From: Deltaproteobacteria bacterium | Lineage (GTDB): Bacteria; Myxococcota_A; UBA9160; SZUA-336 | Reading direction: 5' to 3' | DNA: 63,202 nucleotides | Assembly: GCA_029261925.1 (NCBI GenBank) | Contig: JAJDAJ010000081.1 | Coordinates: forward strand, 1 to 63,202 | Shown: piece by piece, positions 44,286 through 53,034 of the stretch | Position numbering within the stretch: the first letter of the stretch is position 1 | Layout: every line of letters begins with the position of its first letter | The notes under the pieces: model-generated | Told to the model about the DNA's origin: nothing | The model's input: only the letters and a program-made list of their open reading frames with translations | The model's database searches: none | Made by a program: the position numbers and the translations under genes

Positions 44286-44372
44286 CTCCAGGGACATTCG
44301 CTGGACGTGAAACCGCCGTGCCCACCCGGGGGTTGCGGCGTTTCGGCGGCCGCTGAAACGGGCTCCAGGGAC
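44286..44372. promoter_or_regulatory. Candidate control region of the sigma-like gene: palindrome and direct repeats
   Basis: A 22-bp imperfect palindrome at 44339-44360 has half-sites CGTTTC and GAAACG around GGCGGCCGCT. It is bracketed by a 10-bp direct repeat CTCCAGGGAC at 44286-44295 and 44363-44372. The region lies 65-150 nt upstream of the ATG at 44220. Regulation by the gene's own product is possible but unproven. Confidence 0.4.
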
Positions 44373-44435
44373 CTCCCCGGCCGTCCCGCCCGCTCGGGGG
44401 TCCGGGGATCAGGGAACCCCTGGGCCCGGTCCGGG

Positions 44436-45446
44436 CTAGCCGACCCGGCCCGCCAGGGCCCCGGCCAGGGGCCGGGTGATCTCGAGGCGCTCGAACAGGA
44501 TCTTCAGCACCGCGGTGATCGGGGTGGCCAGCAGCATGCCCACGATCCCCCAGAGCATGCCCCAGACGATCAGGGCCATCAGGATCGCGATCGGGTGCAG
44601 GTCCAGCGAGTCCCCCATGATCTTGGGCTCGAGCACGTTGCCGATCACGACCTGCACCGCGCCGGGCAGCGCCAGGGCCAGCACGATCGTGGCGGCATCG
44701 GCCTCCGGGCTGAAGAGCACCACGGGCAGCGGCAGCAGCGTGGCGATGATCGACCCGATGCTCGGGATGAAGTTGAGCAGGAAGGCCAGCAGGCCGAAGA
44801 CCAGCGCCAGCTCCACGCCGAGCACGGTGAGGATCAGGCCGACCAGCAGACCGGTCGCCATCGAGAGGGCCGCCTTGGTGACCAGGTAGCGCTGCACGCG
44901 CCACTCGATCTCGGCCCAGACCCCCGTCGACGGCTCGCTGCGCGCACCGAGCCCGATCAGCAGGTACGCCGCGAAGAGCATCACCAGAAACGACTTCGAG
45001 AGCAGGTCGAGGATCGCGTTGCCCGTGCGCACGAGCACGCCGCCGACCGCGCCGACCGAGATCTCGGACAGCGCGTCGTCGAGGGCCGGCACCTCGACGG
45101 GCAGGGCCGCGATCAGGCGCTGCAGGAGCTCGGTGATGCGCGCCTGGTAGACGTCGGCGTTCTGCACCAGCTGTCCGACCGAGGTCGTGACCAGTCCCCC
45201 GAGCAGCGCGAAGAGCACACCCGCCAGCAGCAGCGTGCTCAGCATCGCGACCCAGCGGGGCATGCGCAGGCGCCGCATCTGCAGATCCGAGACCATCGAC
45301 AGCGAGATCGCGATGAACACGGCCAGCACGAACGGGATCATCACGGGCTTGAGCCAGTACAGCGCGAACGCCGCGGCCACCGCGCTGATCACCAGCAGGC
45401 AGATCGTCTGGATCCTGCGCTCGATCTCGATCGCGTCCATCCTCAC
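44436..45446 (-). CDS. AI-2E family transporter
   Basis: A 336-residue inner-membrane protein of the AI-2E (TqsA/PerM-like) family. It has paired hydrophobic helices at the N-terminus (about 14-50), a soluble helical middle (100-135), then six helices. Signature blocks are LLAFLLNFIPSIGSIIATLLPLP near 220-242 (in parts: LLNFIPSIGSIIA), VIGNVLEPKIMGDSLDLHPI and WGMLWGIVGMLLATPI. Members have been linked to autoinducer-2 export or sodium/proton antiport; the substrate here is unknown. The drawn start is GTG; an ATG two codons later (45440) is an alternative. Confidence 0.92.
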   Translation of the reverse strand: MRMDAIEIERRIQTICLLVISAVAAAFALYWLKPVMIPFVLAVFIAISLSMVSDLQMRRLRMPRWVAMLSTLLLAGVLFALLGGLVTTSVGQLVQNADVYQARITELLQRLIAALPVEVPALDDALSEISVGAVGGVLVRTGNAILDLLSKSFLVMLFAAYLLIGLGARSEPSTGVWAEIEWRVQRYLVTKAALSMATGLLVGLILTVLGVELALVFGLLAFLLNFIPSIGSIIATLLPLPVVLFSPEADAATIVLALALPGAVQVVIGNVLEPKIMGDSLDLHPIAILMALIVWGMLWGIVGMLLATPITAVLKILFERLEITRPLAGALAGRVG

Positions 45447-45482
45447 CCCCGGCGGACCCCGGCAGGGTGCCCCGCCGCGGCC

Positions 45483-46334
45483 CTACTTGTCGAGCTTGAC
45501 GGTGGCGATCACCGGCAGGTGGTCGGAGCCGCGGCGCGATGTAGCGCTCTCGTGGACCTGGATCCGCGAGACCGTCGCGCCGCGCGCGTAGATCCGGTCC
45601 AGGGCCATCACCGGGCGCGCCGCCGGGAACGACGCCGGCCACTTCTGGTTGTCGTGGCGCTCCAGGAATTCGCGGTTGAGCTGGCGCGTGGCCTTGCAGC
45701 GGCGCCAGGCGTTCATGTCGCCCAGCAGCACGACGGGTCCCTGGAGCTGCGGATGGCCGAGAATCGACTCGACCTGTCGCTTGCGCGTGCGATCCACCAG
45801 CGCCAGGTGCGTGGAGACGATGGACACGGCGTCCTCGGCGTCCTGGAACTGGGCGGCCACGGCCGAGCGTCTCTCGATGCGGCCGAACGTCAGGTCGACG
45901 GTGAGGATGCCCGACATCGGCCAGCGCGAGAGGATGGCGTTGCCGAGCTCGCCGCGCCGGTGGATCCGCGTGGACACGAACGCCAGGTGGTACTGTAGCT
46001 CCTCGGCCAGCCGCTCGAGCGGGTTCGCCCGCTCGAAGGGATTGAGCACCTCCTGAAGGGCAATGATGTCCGTGCGCAGCTCGCGCACGACCTCGCACGC
46101 CAGCTCAGGGGCCCAGCGGCGTCCGCCCGACGACCCGGTCCAGCGGTGCACGTTGTAGGTCGCCACGTCGAGCACGCGCGTGGGGCCGGCCGGCCGCGAC
46201 GGGATCCGCGGGGAGCGCACGCAGGACAGGTAGGGCACCTGGGCCTCGAGCAGCGAGCGCCGGCGCGCGAGCGGGTCGCGCTGGCGCGGCGCGCGCTGGC
46301 TGCGGTGCTCCTGGTGCTCGGGCTCGGTATCCAT
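45483..46334 (-). CDS. Endonuclease/exonuclease/phosphatase family protein
   Basis: A 283-residue EEP-fold hydrolase. The metal and catalytic motifs are ATYNVHRW near 62-69, IIALQEV with the metal-binding Glu near 100, GDMNAW near 210 and the C-terminal GSDHLPVIA with the catalytic Asp-His. The first 55 residues are Arg/Glu-rich and look disordered. The family includes DNA repair nucleases, sphingomyelinases and inositol phosphatases; in a lipid-rich neighbourhood a phospholipid-type substrate is possible but not shown. The ATG at 46334 follows GAGGAG. Confidence 0.88.
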   Translation of the reverse strand: MDTEPEHQEHRSQRAPRQRDPLARRRSLLEAQVPYLSCVRSPRIPSRPAGPTRVLDVATYNVHRWTGSSGGRRWAPELACEVVRELRTDIIALQEVLNPFERANPLERLAEELQYHLAFVSTRIHRRGELGNAILSRWPMSGILTVDLTFGRIERRSAVAAQFQDAEDAVSIVSTHLALVDRTRKRQVESILGHPQLQGPVVLLGDMNAWRRCKATRQLNREFLERHDNQKWPASFPAARPVMALDRIYARGATVSRIQVHESATSRRGSDHLPVIATVKLDK

Positions 46335-46419
46335 CACTCCTCGTGTCTCGTCTTCGGCAGCGGTGCCGCGCGGAGTGTAGTGGTCCGCGCGGGCGCGGCC
46401 ACGCGGGCGACAGGAGTGC

Positions 46420-47766
46420 TCAGCTCTGCGCGGGCCCGCCCGCCACACGGCGCGCGAGGTCGCTCAGGCGCCGCCGATCGAGGAGCTCGTCCACGCGCTC
46501 GTCCAGCTCCGCCACCAGCGCGGCAACCGTCGGGCTCACCTCCGCCAGCGGCCGGCCGGCGTCGCGGCCGCCACGCAGGGCTCCCAGCACCTCGGCCACA
46601 CGGATCCGGTCGGCCGCGCGGCCGAGCTGGTAGCCGGTTCCCGACTCGCCATCGACGGCGAGCGTGAGAACGCCGGCCGACTCGAGATCGTCGAGGATCG
46701 AGCGCATGCTGCGGCTCGGCAGCTGGAGCTCGTCGGCCAGCCCCTCGGCCGTCACCGGATCGTCACCGCGATCGAAGCGGATCGCGATCCGCGTGGCGAT
46801 GGCGAGGCCGAGCGCCTCGCGTGCGGCCGGTCCCGGCTCCTCGCCGCGGCGCGCACGCCGCAGGTGCACCAGGTTCTCCCAGACCGCCCCGACCTCGGCC
46901 CCGAGCAGCACGATCAGCCAGGCCACGTACACGAAGCCCAGGAACAGCGGCAGGAACGACAGCGCGCCGTAGACGGCGTTGGCGCGGCCCGCGCCGATGT
47001 TGAACTGCACGTAGAGCGACTGGGCCGCCGTGAACAGTACGGCGGCCACTGCACCCCCGAGCAGCGACGACGACATGCTGACGCGCGTGTTGGGCAGGAA
47101 CCAGTACAGGAACGAGAAGCCGGCCCAGAGGAAGAGCACCGGCGCGAAGCGCAGCCCGGTGGTGTAGATCAGCTCGATCGCCGCCGTCTGGCGCAGCTGC
47201 AGCAGCAGGGTCTGGCTCTGCAGCGTCGCTCCGAGCGCGAGCGCGAATCCGATGAACACCGGCGCGACGACCAGCACCGCGAGGTAGTCGGGAATGCGGC
47301 GGTCCCACGGACGCTGCCTCGTCACGCCCCAGATGCCGTTGAGGGTGCGCTCGATGCTGCTGATCCCCAGCAGTGTGGTCGCGAACAGGGTCACCGCGCC
47401 GATCGTGCCCATCGATCCGAAGTTGATCCCGGACAGCGTGGTCTCGATCCAGGTCTTGATCTGTGGTGCGACCTGCGTGAGGTAGTCGAGCGCCGGGGTC
47501 ACCACGTTCTGGTTGATGCCGAGCGCCTCGGTGATGGCGATGACGAAGGCGAGCAACGGCACGATCGAGAGCATGGTGTAGTAGGTCAGGGCACTCGCGC
47601 GCAGCGGCAGGTTGTCGGCGCGCACGCCCTCGACCACGGCCACGGCGAACTGCAGCAGGCCCTGCAGGCCGCGCCAGCCCCGTCCGGCCATGGCCTCTGC
47701 GTCCCAGAGGTCGTGCTGCACGAAGTACAGCGCGCGTGCGCGCCAGTCCTGCGATCCGTTCGCCAC
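46420..47766 (-). CDS. YihY/BrkB-family membrane protein with winged-helix tail
   Basis: A 448-residue protein. The first 300 residues form the YihY/BrkB domain with about six helices; blocks include LRASALTYYTMLSIVPLLAFVIAI near 58-80 (in parts: ALTYYTMLSIVPLLAF) and ARANAVYGALSFLPLFLGFVYVAWLIVLLGAEV near 260-290. The C-terminal 130 residues resemble a winged-helix domain (LADELQLPSRSMRSILDDLESAGVL near 365-390), a combination found in longer family members. Despite the old name ribonuclease BN, these are membrane proteins of unclear function. The start is GTG with TAGCCT 7 nt upstream. Confidence 0.9.
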   Translation of the reverse strand: MANGSQDWRARALYFVQHDLWDAEAMAGRGWRGLQGLLQFAVAVVEGVRADNLPLRASALTYYTMLSIVPLLAFVIAITEALGINQNVVTPALDYLTQVAPQIKTWIETTLSGINFGSMGTIGAVTLFATTLLGISSIERTLNGIWGVTRQRPWDRRIPDYLAVLVVAPVFIGFALALGATLQSQTLLLQLRQTAAIELIYTTGLRFAPVLFLWAGFSFLYWFLPNTRVSMSSSLLGGAVAAVLFTAAQSLYVQFNIGAGRANAVYGALSFLPLFLGFVYVAWLIVLLGAEVGAVWENLVHLRRARRGEEPGPAAREALGLAIATRIAIRFDRGDDPVTAEGLADELQLPSRSMRSILDDLESAGVLTLAVDGESGTGYQLGRAADRIRVAEVLGALRGGRDAGRPLAEVSPTVAALVAELDERVDELLDRRRLSDLARRVAGGPAQS

Positions 47767-47773
47767 GCGCGAG

Positions 47774-47779
47774 AGGCTA
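47774..47779 (-). promoter_or_regulatory. Candidate leaderless promoter of the YihY gene (TAGCCT)
   Basis: TAGCCT on the minus strand ends 7 nt before the GTG start. No Shine-Dalgarno site lies in between. Confidence 0.45.
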
Positions 47780-48010
47780 GCTCGCCGCCGATGCGGCTGC
47801 CGCCTCGGGGCTCGGCCTCCCGTTCGGGTGCGGGCGTGTCACCGTCGACCAGCCGGGGACCGCGCTGCTCGCAAGCGCCACGCGCCGTCCGGCGAGCCGC
47901 GCCCGCCCGGACGCCGCCCGTGCGCCGCCAGCGGCTCGACCGGGCAGCGCTCGTGACCCGGCTTCCGGGGCACCCCGTTACAATGCGCCGCTGGAACCGG
48001 GGAGAGCCAG

Positions 48011-49204
48011 GTGGACTCGAACGAGAGCATCGCGCGCCGCACCGACGCCAGCATCGTCGCGAACTACGGCCGGCAGCCGCTCGCCCTGGTGCGGGGCGAG
48101 GGCATGTATCTCTGGGACGCGGACGGGCGTCGCTACCTCGACATGATGGGGGGCATCGCGACGACCGTGCTCGGCCACTGTCACCCCCGCGTGGTCGAGG
48201 CGCTCGAGCGGCAGGCGCGCGCGCTCTGGCACGTCTCGAACCTGTACCACACGGGGCCCCCCGTCGAGCTCGCCGAGCGGCTCTGCGCCAGCTCGTTCGC
48301 GGAGCGCGTGTTCTTCTGCAACTCGGGCGCCGAGGCCAACGAGGCCGCGCTCAAGCTCGTGCGGCGGTACGCCCGGGACCGCGGCGAGGATCGCTTCGAG
48401 ATCGTCGTCTTCGACCAGGCGTTCCACGGGCGGACGCTGTTCACGCTCAGCGCCACGCCCAACCCGGCCTACCAGAAGGGCTTCGAGCCCATGGTGCCGG
48501 GCATCCGAGAGGCGCGCTTCGGCGATCTCGACTCGGTGCGCCGGGTCCTGGGCCCGCAGACCGCGGCGATCCTGGTGGAGCCGGTGCAGGGCGAGGGAGG
48601 GGTGCGCCCCGCCGATCCCGCGTTCCTGCGCGGCCTGCGTGAGCTCGCCGACGCGAACGGCTGCCTGCTGGTCTTCGACGAGATCCAGACCGGGATGGGG
48701 CGCACCGGAAGGCTGTTCGCGCACGAGCACCACGACGTGACGCCCGACGTCATGACGCTGGCCAAGGCGCTGGGCAACGGCGCACCGATCGGCGCGATGC
48801 TGACCCGCGAGAGCATCGCCAGCTCGCTGGTGCCCGGCACGCACGGCTCGACGTTCGGGGGCAATCTGCTGGCGTGTGCCTGCGGGGTGGCGGTGATCGA
48901 CGAGCTGCTCGAGGGCGGCGTGCTCGAGCGCTCGCGCCGGACCTCGCAGCACCTCGACACCGGGCTCGCCCGTCTGGCCGCGCGACTGGGGGAGCGGATC
49001 GTCGAGGTCCGCGGCAGCGGCTTCCTGCGCGGCATCCAGGTGCACGGGGAGGCCGGCAAGGTCGTGGCGGCCGCGCGCGAGCGCGGCGTGCTGGTGATCG
49101 TGGCCGGCCCCGACGTGGTGCGCCTGGCCCCGGCGCTGATCGCCGAGCCCGGCGAACTCGACACCTGCCTCGAGGTGCTCGAGGGGGCGATCTCCAGCCT
49201 CTGA
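48011..49204 (+). CDS. argD: Acetylornithine/ornithine-type aminotransferase (ArgD-like)
   Basis: A 397-residue PLP enzyme of class III aminotransferases. Visible blocks: YLDMMGGIATTVLGHCHPRVVEAL near 38-60 (in parts: YLDMMGGIA, LGHCHP), FFCNSGAEANEAALKL near 99-114, FHGRTLFTLSATPNP, LVFDEIQTGMGRTGRLFAHEH and the PLP lysine Lys252 in TLAKALGNGAPIGAM. ArgD moves an amino group between N-acetylornithine and glutamate semialdehyde in arginine synthesis; succinyl-ornithine or other amines are possible substrates. The GTG start has GGGGAG upstream; TACAAT near 47976 is a likely -10 box. No other arginine gene is nearby, so the symbol is by similarity. Confidence 0.85.
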   Translation: MDSNESIARRTDASIVANYGRQPLALVRGEGMYLWDADGRRYLDMMGGIATTVLGHCHPRVVEALERQARALWHVSNLYHTGPPVELAERLCASSFAERVFFCNSGAEANEAALKLVRRYARDRGEDRFEIVVFDQAFHGRTLFTLSATPNPAYQKGFEPMVPGIREARFGDLDSVRRVLGPQTAAILVEPVQGEGGVRPADPAFLRGLRELADANGCLLVFDEIQTGMGRTGRLFAHEHHDVTPDVMTLAKALGNGAPIGAMLTRESIASSLVPGTHGSTFGGNLLACACGVAVIDELLEGGVLERSRRTSQHLDTGLARLAARLGERIVEVRGSGFLRGIQVHGEAGKVVAAARERGVLVIVAGPDVVRLAPALIAEPGELDTCLEVLEGAISSL

Positions 49205-49211
49205 CGCCGCC

Positions 49212-51776
49212 TCAGGCCCGGCGCGCTTCCCGCCACGCGCGCAGCAGCTCCAGCGGTCCCGAGGTCGGCGCTCCTGCGGCGGCGTTCGCGGCCCCGATGT
49301 CCCAGGCCAGCCGCCACTGCGCCATCAGGGTGCGCCAGCCGTGGACCGCACCGTGGCGCGGATCGTAGATGTGCGTGGCCTCCGAGGTCAGGCCGTTGAG
49401 CTCCACGATCCGGAACTCGCCCGCCTCGAAGGCCTCGACGCTCGGGGAGCGCACGTCGTGACGGCCGAAGAAGAAGCCGCCCAGCGCCCGGCTGGCGCGC
49501 TCGACGGCCGCCTCGAGCGCGGGGGTGAGGTGCTCGCGACCATCGAGGAAGACCGCGCCGCGGCTGTGCGTGCCGATGTCCACGAGCTGCACGCGCTCGC
49601 CGTCGGGGACCACCTCGGCGAGCCGCGCGGCGTTGCGCTCGAAGTAGGCCGCCGCCATGCACACCGCCCGCCGATCGTCGAGGATCAGGCGCTCGAGGGT
49701 GCGCCGCCCGTCGCCCACCACCTCGGGCAGGAGCTTGCGCGTGATCGAGAAGACGCGTCCCGTCGGAGCGTCGGGGTGGCGGATCCAGAACACGCCGAAC
49801 TCGGGGCCGTCGACGAATTCCTGCACGATCGCCGCACCGCGCTGGGCGCGCAGCGCCGCCTCGAGCCGGACATCGTCGCGCACCACGTGCACGCCGGCAC
49901 CGCGCTCGCCCGCGTCGGGCTTGATCACGACCGGGAAGCCGAGGCCGCGCTCGCGCATGAAGGCGCGGACGCGCTCGCGGTGGCGCTCGAGCGGCTCGTC
50001 CGTGGGCAGCGCCGCGAACGGCGCGACGGGCGCTCCGCCGTCGCGCAGGCCGGCGAGGATCGCACTCTTGCTCTCGCCGACCAGTCCGCCGTGCGGGATC
50101 GCCGGGTTCACCGCCGTGAAGACCGACAGGCTGCGGTGCCGCAGCGCCTGTCCCAGCATCCAGGGCACGAGCGGTGCGTACACCACCGGGATCGGCCAGT
50201 ACTCGAAGTGCCGCAGGCGGCGCCACCGGCCCAGCAGCAGTCGCCGACCGCGGTGCGTCAGCAAGGGGACGAGGTTGCGCTGCACGATCATCAGGGCGAG
50301 CGCCAGCGCGATCAGCGCCGGCAGCGCGCCGCGCTCGAGGCGCTCGATCCAGGTCCGCGCCACCTCGCCCGCCGCGGCCGCGAAGCCGACCAGCAGGGGC
50401 GTCCAGAGCAGCGCTGCCAGTCCGAACCAGAGCGCGAAGCTGCGCAGCCGCGTGTGCAGCACGCCGGCCGCCACGTACGTCGGCAGACGCAGCCCCGGCG
50501 TGAAGCGCGAGATCAGGATCGCGCGCGCCCCGTTGCTGCGGAACCACGCTGATGCCCGCTCCAGGGCCGCGGGCGAGACCAGCCAGCGCAGCGGCGCCCG
50601 CCGCAGCGCCGGCCGGCCCAGCCAGCGCCCCGCGGCGAAGAGCAGCAGGTCGCCGGCGACGATGCCCGCCAGACACGCGCCGGTCGCCGCCACGAAGCCG
50701 ATGCGTCCCTGTGCGACCAGCAGGCCCGCGCCGATGCAGGTCAGGTCCTCGGACACCAGCGTGCCCGCCGCGAGCAGCAGTCCGAGCACGAGCAGGGCCA
50801 GGCCGCGCGCCGGCGGCAGGCTCGCCGGATCAAAGGGAGCTGCGGCGCGGGCCCGGCGCTCTGCCGGGGCGTCGGCCCGGCGCGGTGCGTCGCCCGCCTC
50901 GACGTCGCGCACGAACGCGTCGAGCTGCCGCGCCAGCCAGCCCGTGCGCGTCCACAGCAGGAAGTGGCTGGCGTCGTCGAGCATGCGCAGCTCGCTCTGC
51001 GGCACGATGCGGTGGTGCTCGCGCGCGGCGGCGGCGGGAACCAGCGGATCGCGAGCGCCGTGCACGATGAGCACCGGCGCCTCGAGCCGCTCCAGGATCG
51101 GGCGCAGCGGGCGCTGGTCCGTGTCGACGAAGCTGCGTGCGTAGGCGACGCCGAGCGGGAAGCGGTCGAACGCACCCATGTGGGGCACCAGCCAGTCCAC
51201 CGCGCTCACCGCGGCGAGCTGTGCCGCGTGAACCGCGCGGTTCAGGTGGTGACTCCCGAGCAGCTCGAGCTCCTGGACGCCGATCGCCCCCACCATCGCG
51301 ATGGACGCCACGCGTCCGGGCGCCTCGTCGGCCAGGTGGAGCGCGACGGCGCCGCCCATGCTGAACGCGACCAGGTGCGCCCGCCGCACGCCCAGCGCGT
51401 CGAGGCTCCGGCGCAGCCAGACGGCGTGCGCGCGCGCCGAGTAGTCGTCGAGTCGCTGCCGCGAAGCACCGAAGCCCGGCAGGTCGGGGACCAGCACCCG
51501 CCAGCTGCCGTCCAGCTCCGCGGCCAGCGCGTCGAAGTCCTGGACGCTGCCCGGGCTGCCGTGGATCAGCACCAGCGCCGGTGCGTCGCGCGGTCCGGTG
51601 TCGCGCAGGTCCAGGTGCACCGTGGCCGCTGCGTCGTCCGGGGCAGCGGCGTCGGCCAGCCACAGGCGGCGGATCCCCGGCTCGGGCGCGGGCAGGGGGG
51701 GCTCGGGGCGCGCCCAGGAGATCGCGAGCAGCGCGATCCAGAGCGCCAGCAGCGCCCGGCGGCCGCGGCGGCTCAC
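49212..51776 (-). CDS. Three-domain fusion: alpha/beta-hydrolase, DedA/VTT membrane domain, ATP-grasp
   Basis: An 854-residue fusion. Residues 8-22 form a membrane anchor. The hydrolase (about 50-295) has Ser139 (AFSMGG), Asp243 (GARDPLVP) and His271 (DASHFLLW), with HGSPGS as the oxyanion loop. The DedA/VTT domain (about 325-505) shows LGLLLAAGTLVSEDLTCIGAG in parts, GDLLLFAAGRWLG and the conserved ISRFTPGLRLP loop with Arg424 and Arg430. The ATP-grasp domain (about 550-820) has FPVVIKPDAGERGAGV with Lys619, QEFVDGPEFGVF with Glu653 and the metal pair Glu792/Asn794 (VELNG). The GTG at 51776 lies 2 nt after the DinB stop; the open frame further upstream lies inside the DinB gene. It could cleave, flip and ligate a lipid-linked substrate at the membrane; the substrate is unknown. 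Confidence 0.85.
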   Translation of the reverse strand: MSRRGRRALLALWIALLAISWARPEPPLPAPEPGIRRLWLADAAAPDDAAATVHLDLRDTGPRDAPALVLIHGSPGSVQDFDALAAELDGSWRVLVPDLPGFGASRQRLDDYSARAHAVWLRRSLDALGVRRAHLVAFSMGGAVALHLADEAPGRVASIAMVGAIGVQELELLGSHHLNRAVHAAQLAAVSAVDWLVPHMGAFDRFPLGVAYARSFVDTDQRPLRPILERLEAPVLIVHGARDPLVPAAAAREHHRIVPQSELRMLDDASHFLLWTRTGWLARQLDAFVRDVEAGDAPRRADAPAERRARAAAPFDPASLPPARGLALLVLGLLLAAGTLVSEDLTCIGAGLLVAQGRIGFVAATGACLAGIVAGDLLLFAAGRWLGRPALRRAPLRWLVSPAALERASAWFRSNGARAILISRFTPGLRLPTYVAAGVLHTRLRSFALWFGLAALLWTPLLVGFAAAAGEVARTWIERLERGALPALIALALALMIVQRNLVPLLTHRGRRLLLGRWRRLRHFEYWPIPVVYAPLVPWMLGQALRHRSLSVFTAVNPAIPHGGLVGESKSAILAGLRDGGAPVAPFAALPTDEPLERHRERVRAFMRERGLGFPVVIKPDAGERGAGVHVVRDDVRLEAALRAQRGAAIVQEFVDGPEFGVFWIRHPDAPTGRVFSITRKLLPEVVGDGRRTLERLILDDRRAVCMAAAYFERNAARLAEVVPDGERVQLVDIGTHSRGAVFLDGREHLTPALEAAVERASRALGGFFFGRHDVRSPSVEAFEAGEFRIVELNGLTSEATHIYDPRHGAVHGWRTLMAQWRLAWDIGAANAAAGAPTSGPLELLRAWREARRA

Positions 51777-51778
51777 GC

Positions 51779-52300
51779 CTACCGGGGCCGGTTCTCGCGA
51801 CGGTGGCGCAGCGTGGATGGCGCGATCCCGAAGCCCTCGGGCAGCGCGTCGGGGTGCGACTCCAGCAGCAGCCGGACCACCGAGAAGTGGTGGACCGTGT
51901 GGCTCAGCAGCGCCCGCAGCTCGCGCCCGAGCGACGAGCCACACCAGGGCGCGTCGTCGCTGTCGGCGTCCACGCGGACCTGCAGCGCCGCGTCCGCCCC
52001 CAGGCGCTCGAGCCCCGGCAGGCGCTCGGCCAGCTCTCGCAGCAGGTCCATCGCCCGGTGCCGGTCGCGCTCGACCACGTCGCTGCGCTCGCGCCGGTCG
52101 AAGTCCACACGACCGGTGTCCGCGTCGCGCAGCAGGCAGGCGTAGAAGTCGATGCAGTGTCGGAAGTGAGCGCCGATGCTGCCCGAGGTCAGCACCTCGG
52201 CCTCGGACGCATAGAGATCGTCCGGAAGCTTCTCGAGCACCTCGAGCCCCTGGCGCAGGAGCTCCACGTTGTCTCGGATCAGGTGGGCAGCTCGTCTCAT
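51779..52300 (-). CDS. DinB-family protein
   Basis: A 173-residue four-helix-bundle protein of the DinB/YfiT superfamily. The metal-site histidines are visible: His45 or His48 (AHFRHCIDFY) and His134/His138 (LLSHTVHHFSVV). Family members bind a divalent metal and include bacillithiol or mycothiol transferases and maleylpyruvate isomerases; others have no known role. No signal or membrane helix is present. It is the sixth gene of the seven-gene operon: ATGA overlap with plsC upstream, 2 nt before the fusion gene. Confidence 0.83.
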   Translation of the reverse strand: MRRAAHLIRDNVELLRQGLEVLEKLPDDLYASEAEVLTSGSIGAHFRHCIDFYACLLRDADTGRVDFDRRERSDVVERDRHRAMDLLRELAERLPGLERLGADAALQVRVDADSDDAPWCGSSLGRELRALLSHTVHHFSVVRLLLESHPDALPEGFGIAPSTLRHRRENRPR

Positions 52301-53034
52301 GCTCGACTCAGCGTGGGTGTGAAGCAGGACTCGACGCGGGCGCGCGCGCGCCGGGCCAGGTCCTTGCGGTCCGGGCCCTCCACGGGCTTCTCGGCGAACG
52401 TCACCGCGACCTCGAACCGCGGCAGCCCGAGCAGGCGGTAAAGATGGTCGCCGAGGGTCATGTCCCCCCACCAGCCGATCGCCAGGTGCGCGGGTGCCGC
52501 TCCAGGCGGCGTGGTGTAGCACAGGCTGGCGCAGTGCACCGGTCGTCCGCTGCGGGCGGGCCCCGCGAAGAACGAGGAGTGGAAGGGAAGGACGCGCTCG
52601 CCGGGGCTGCTCGTGCCCTCGGCGAAGATGGCCACGCCCTCGCCCGCGGCCAGGCGCGTCTCGATCTCGCGCACCACGCGCGGCAGGTCGCCGCGCCGCT
52701 CGCGCTGCACGAAGAGGTGACCGGTGCTCTGCGCCAGCCGCCCGATCAGCGGCCAGCCGGCGACCTCGGACTTGGCCACGAAGGTGCACGGAGCGCAGGC
52801 GAGCAGCGCGACGATGTCCACATACGACACATGGTTGGCGACCAGGACGAACGGGGCGGCGGGCGGTGCGCCCCGCACGCGCGCGCGGCCGCCGAGCACG
52901 CGCAGCACCCCGCGCGCCCACGTGTGCTGGAGGCGATGGCTGCGCGTCAGGGAGAACACGGCGTAGAGGGCAGCGGTCCACAGCGCGAGGCCCAGGCCGC
53001 GCGCCAGCGCGCGTGCGTGTGCGACCGGCGTCAT
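52297..53034 (-). CDS. 1-acyl-glycerol-3-phosphate acyltransferase (PlsC-like)
   Basis: A 245-residue acyltransferase of the PlsC family. The HX4D motif is NHVSYVD (His68, Asp73), the phosphate-binding motif FVQRERRGD near 108-116 and the EGT motif at 139-141 (FAEGTSS). An N-terminal hydrophobic helix (about 12-30) places it at the membrane. It moves an acyl chain to a lysophospholipid or similar acceptor. Its ends overlap both neighbours by 4 nt (ATGA), so it is made together with the cysteine-motif protein and DinB protein. Confidence 0.9.
   Translation of the reverse strand: MTPVAHARALARGLGLALWTAALYAVFSLTRSHRLQHTWARGVLRVLGGRARVRGAPPAAPFVLVANHVSYVDIVALLACAPCTFVAKSEVAGWPLIGRLAQSTGHLFVQRERRGDLPRVVREIETRLAAGEGVAIFAEGTSSPGERVLPFHSSFFAGPARSGRPVHCASLCYTTPPGAAPAHLAIGWWGDMTLGDHLYRLLGLPRFEVAVTFAEKPVEGPDRKDLARRARARVESCFTPTLSRA

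Noticed and set aside
44306..44330. Sigma-54 type promoter (GGGCACG with TTTCA) upstream of the sigma-like gene
   Set aside because: The essential -12 GC is missing (TTTC in place of TTGC), and no sigma-54 activator gene is adjacent.
42805..46098. Reading the sigma-like protein as a 1097-residue protein
   Set aside because: The first 625 codons run antisense-free but through the AI-2E and nuclease genes in another frame and are Arg/Pro/Gly-rich. The ATG at 44220 with its very strong ribosome site marks the true start.
46420..47766. Annotation of the YihY protein as ribonuclease BN
   Set aside because: Family knowledge: the RNase BN name belongs to RNase Z (elaC product); YihY/BrkB proteins are multi-span membrane proteins without a nuclease site.
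47767..48010. RNA gene in the YihY-argD gap
   Set aside because: No cloverleaf or conserved RNA fold could be drawn; only likely promoters (TAGCCT on minus, TACAAT on plus) are visible.
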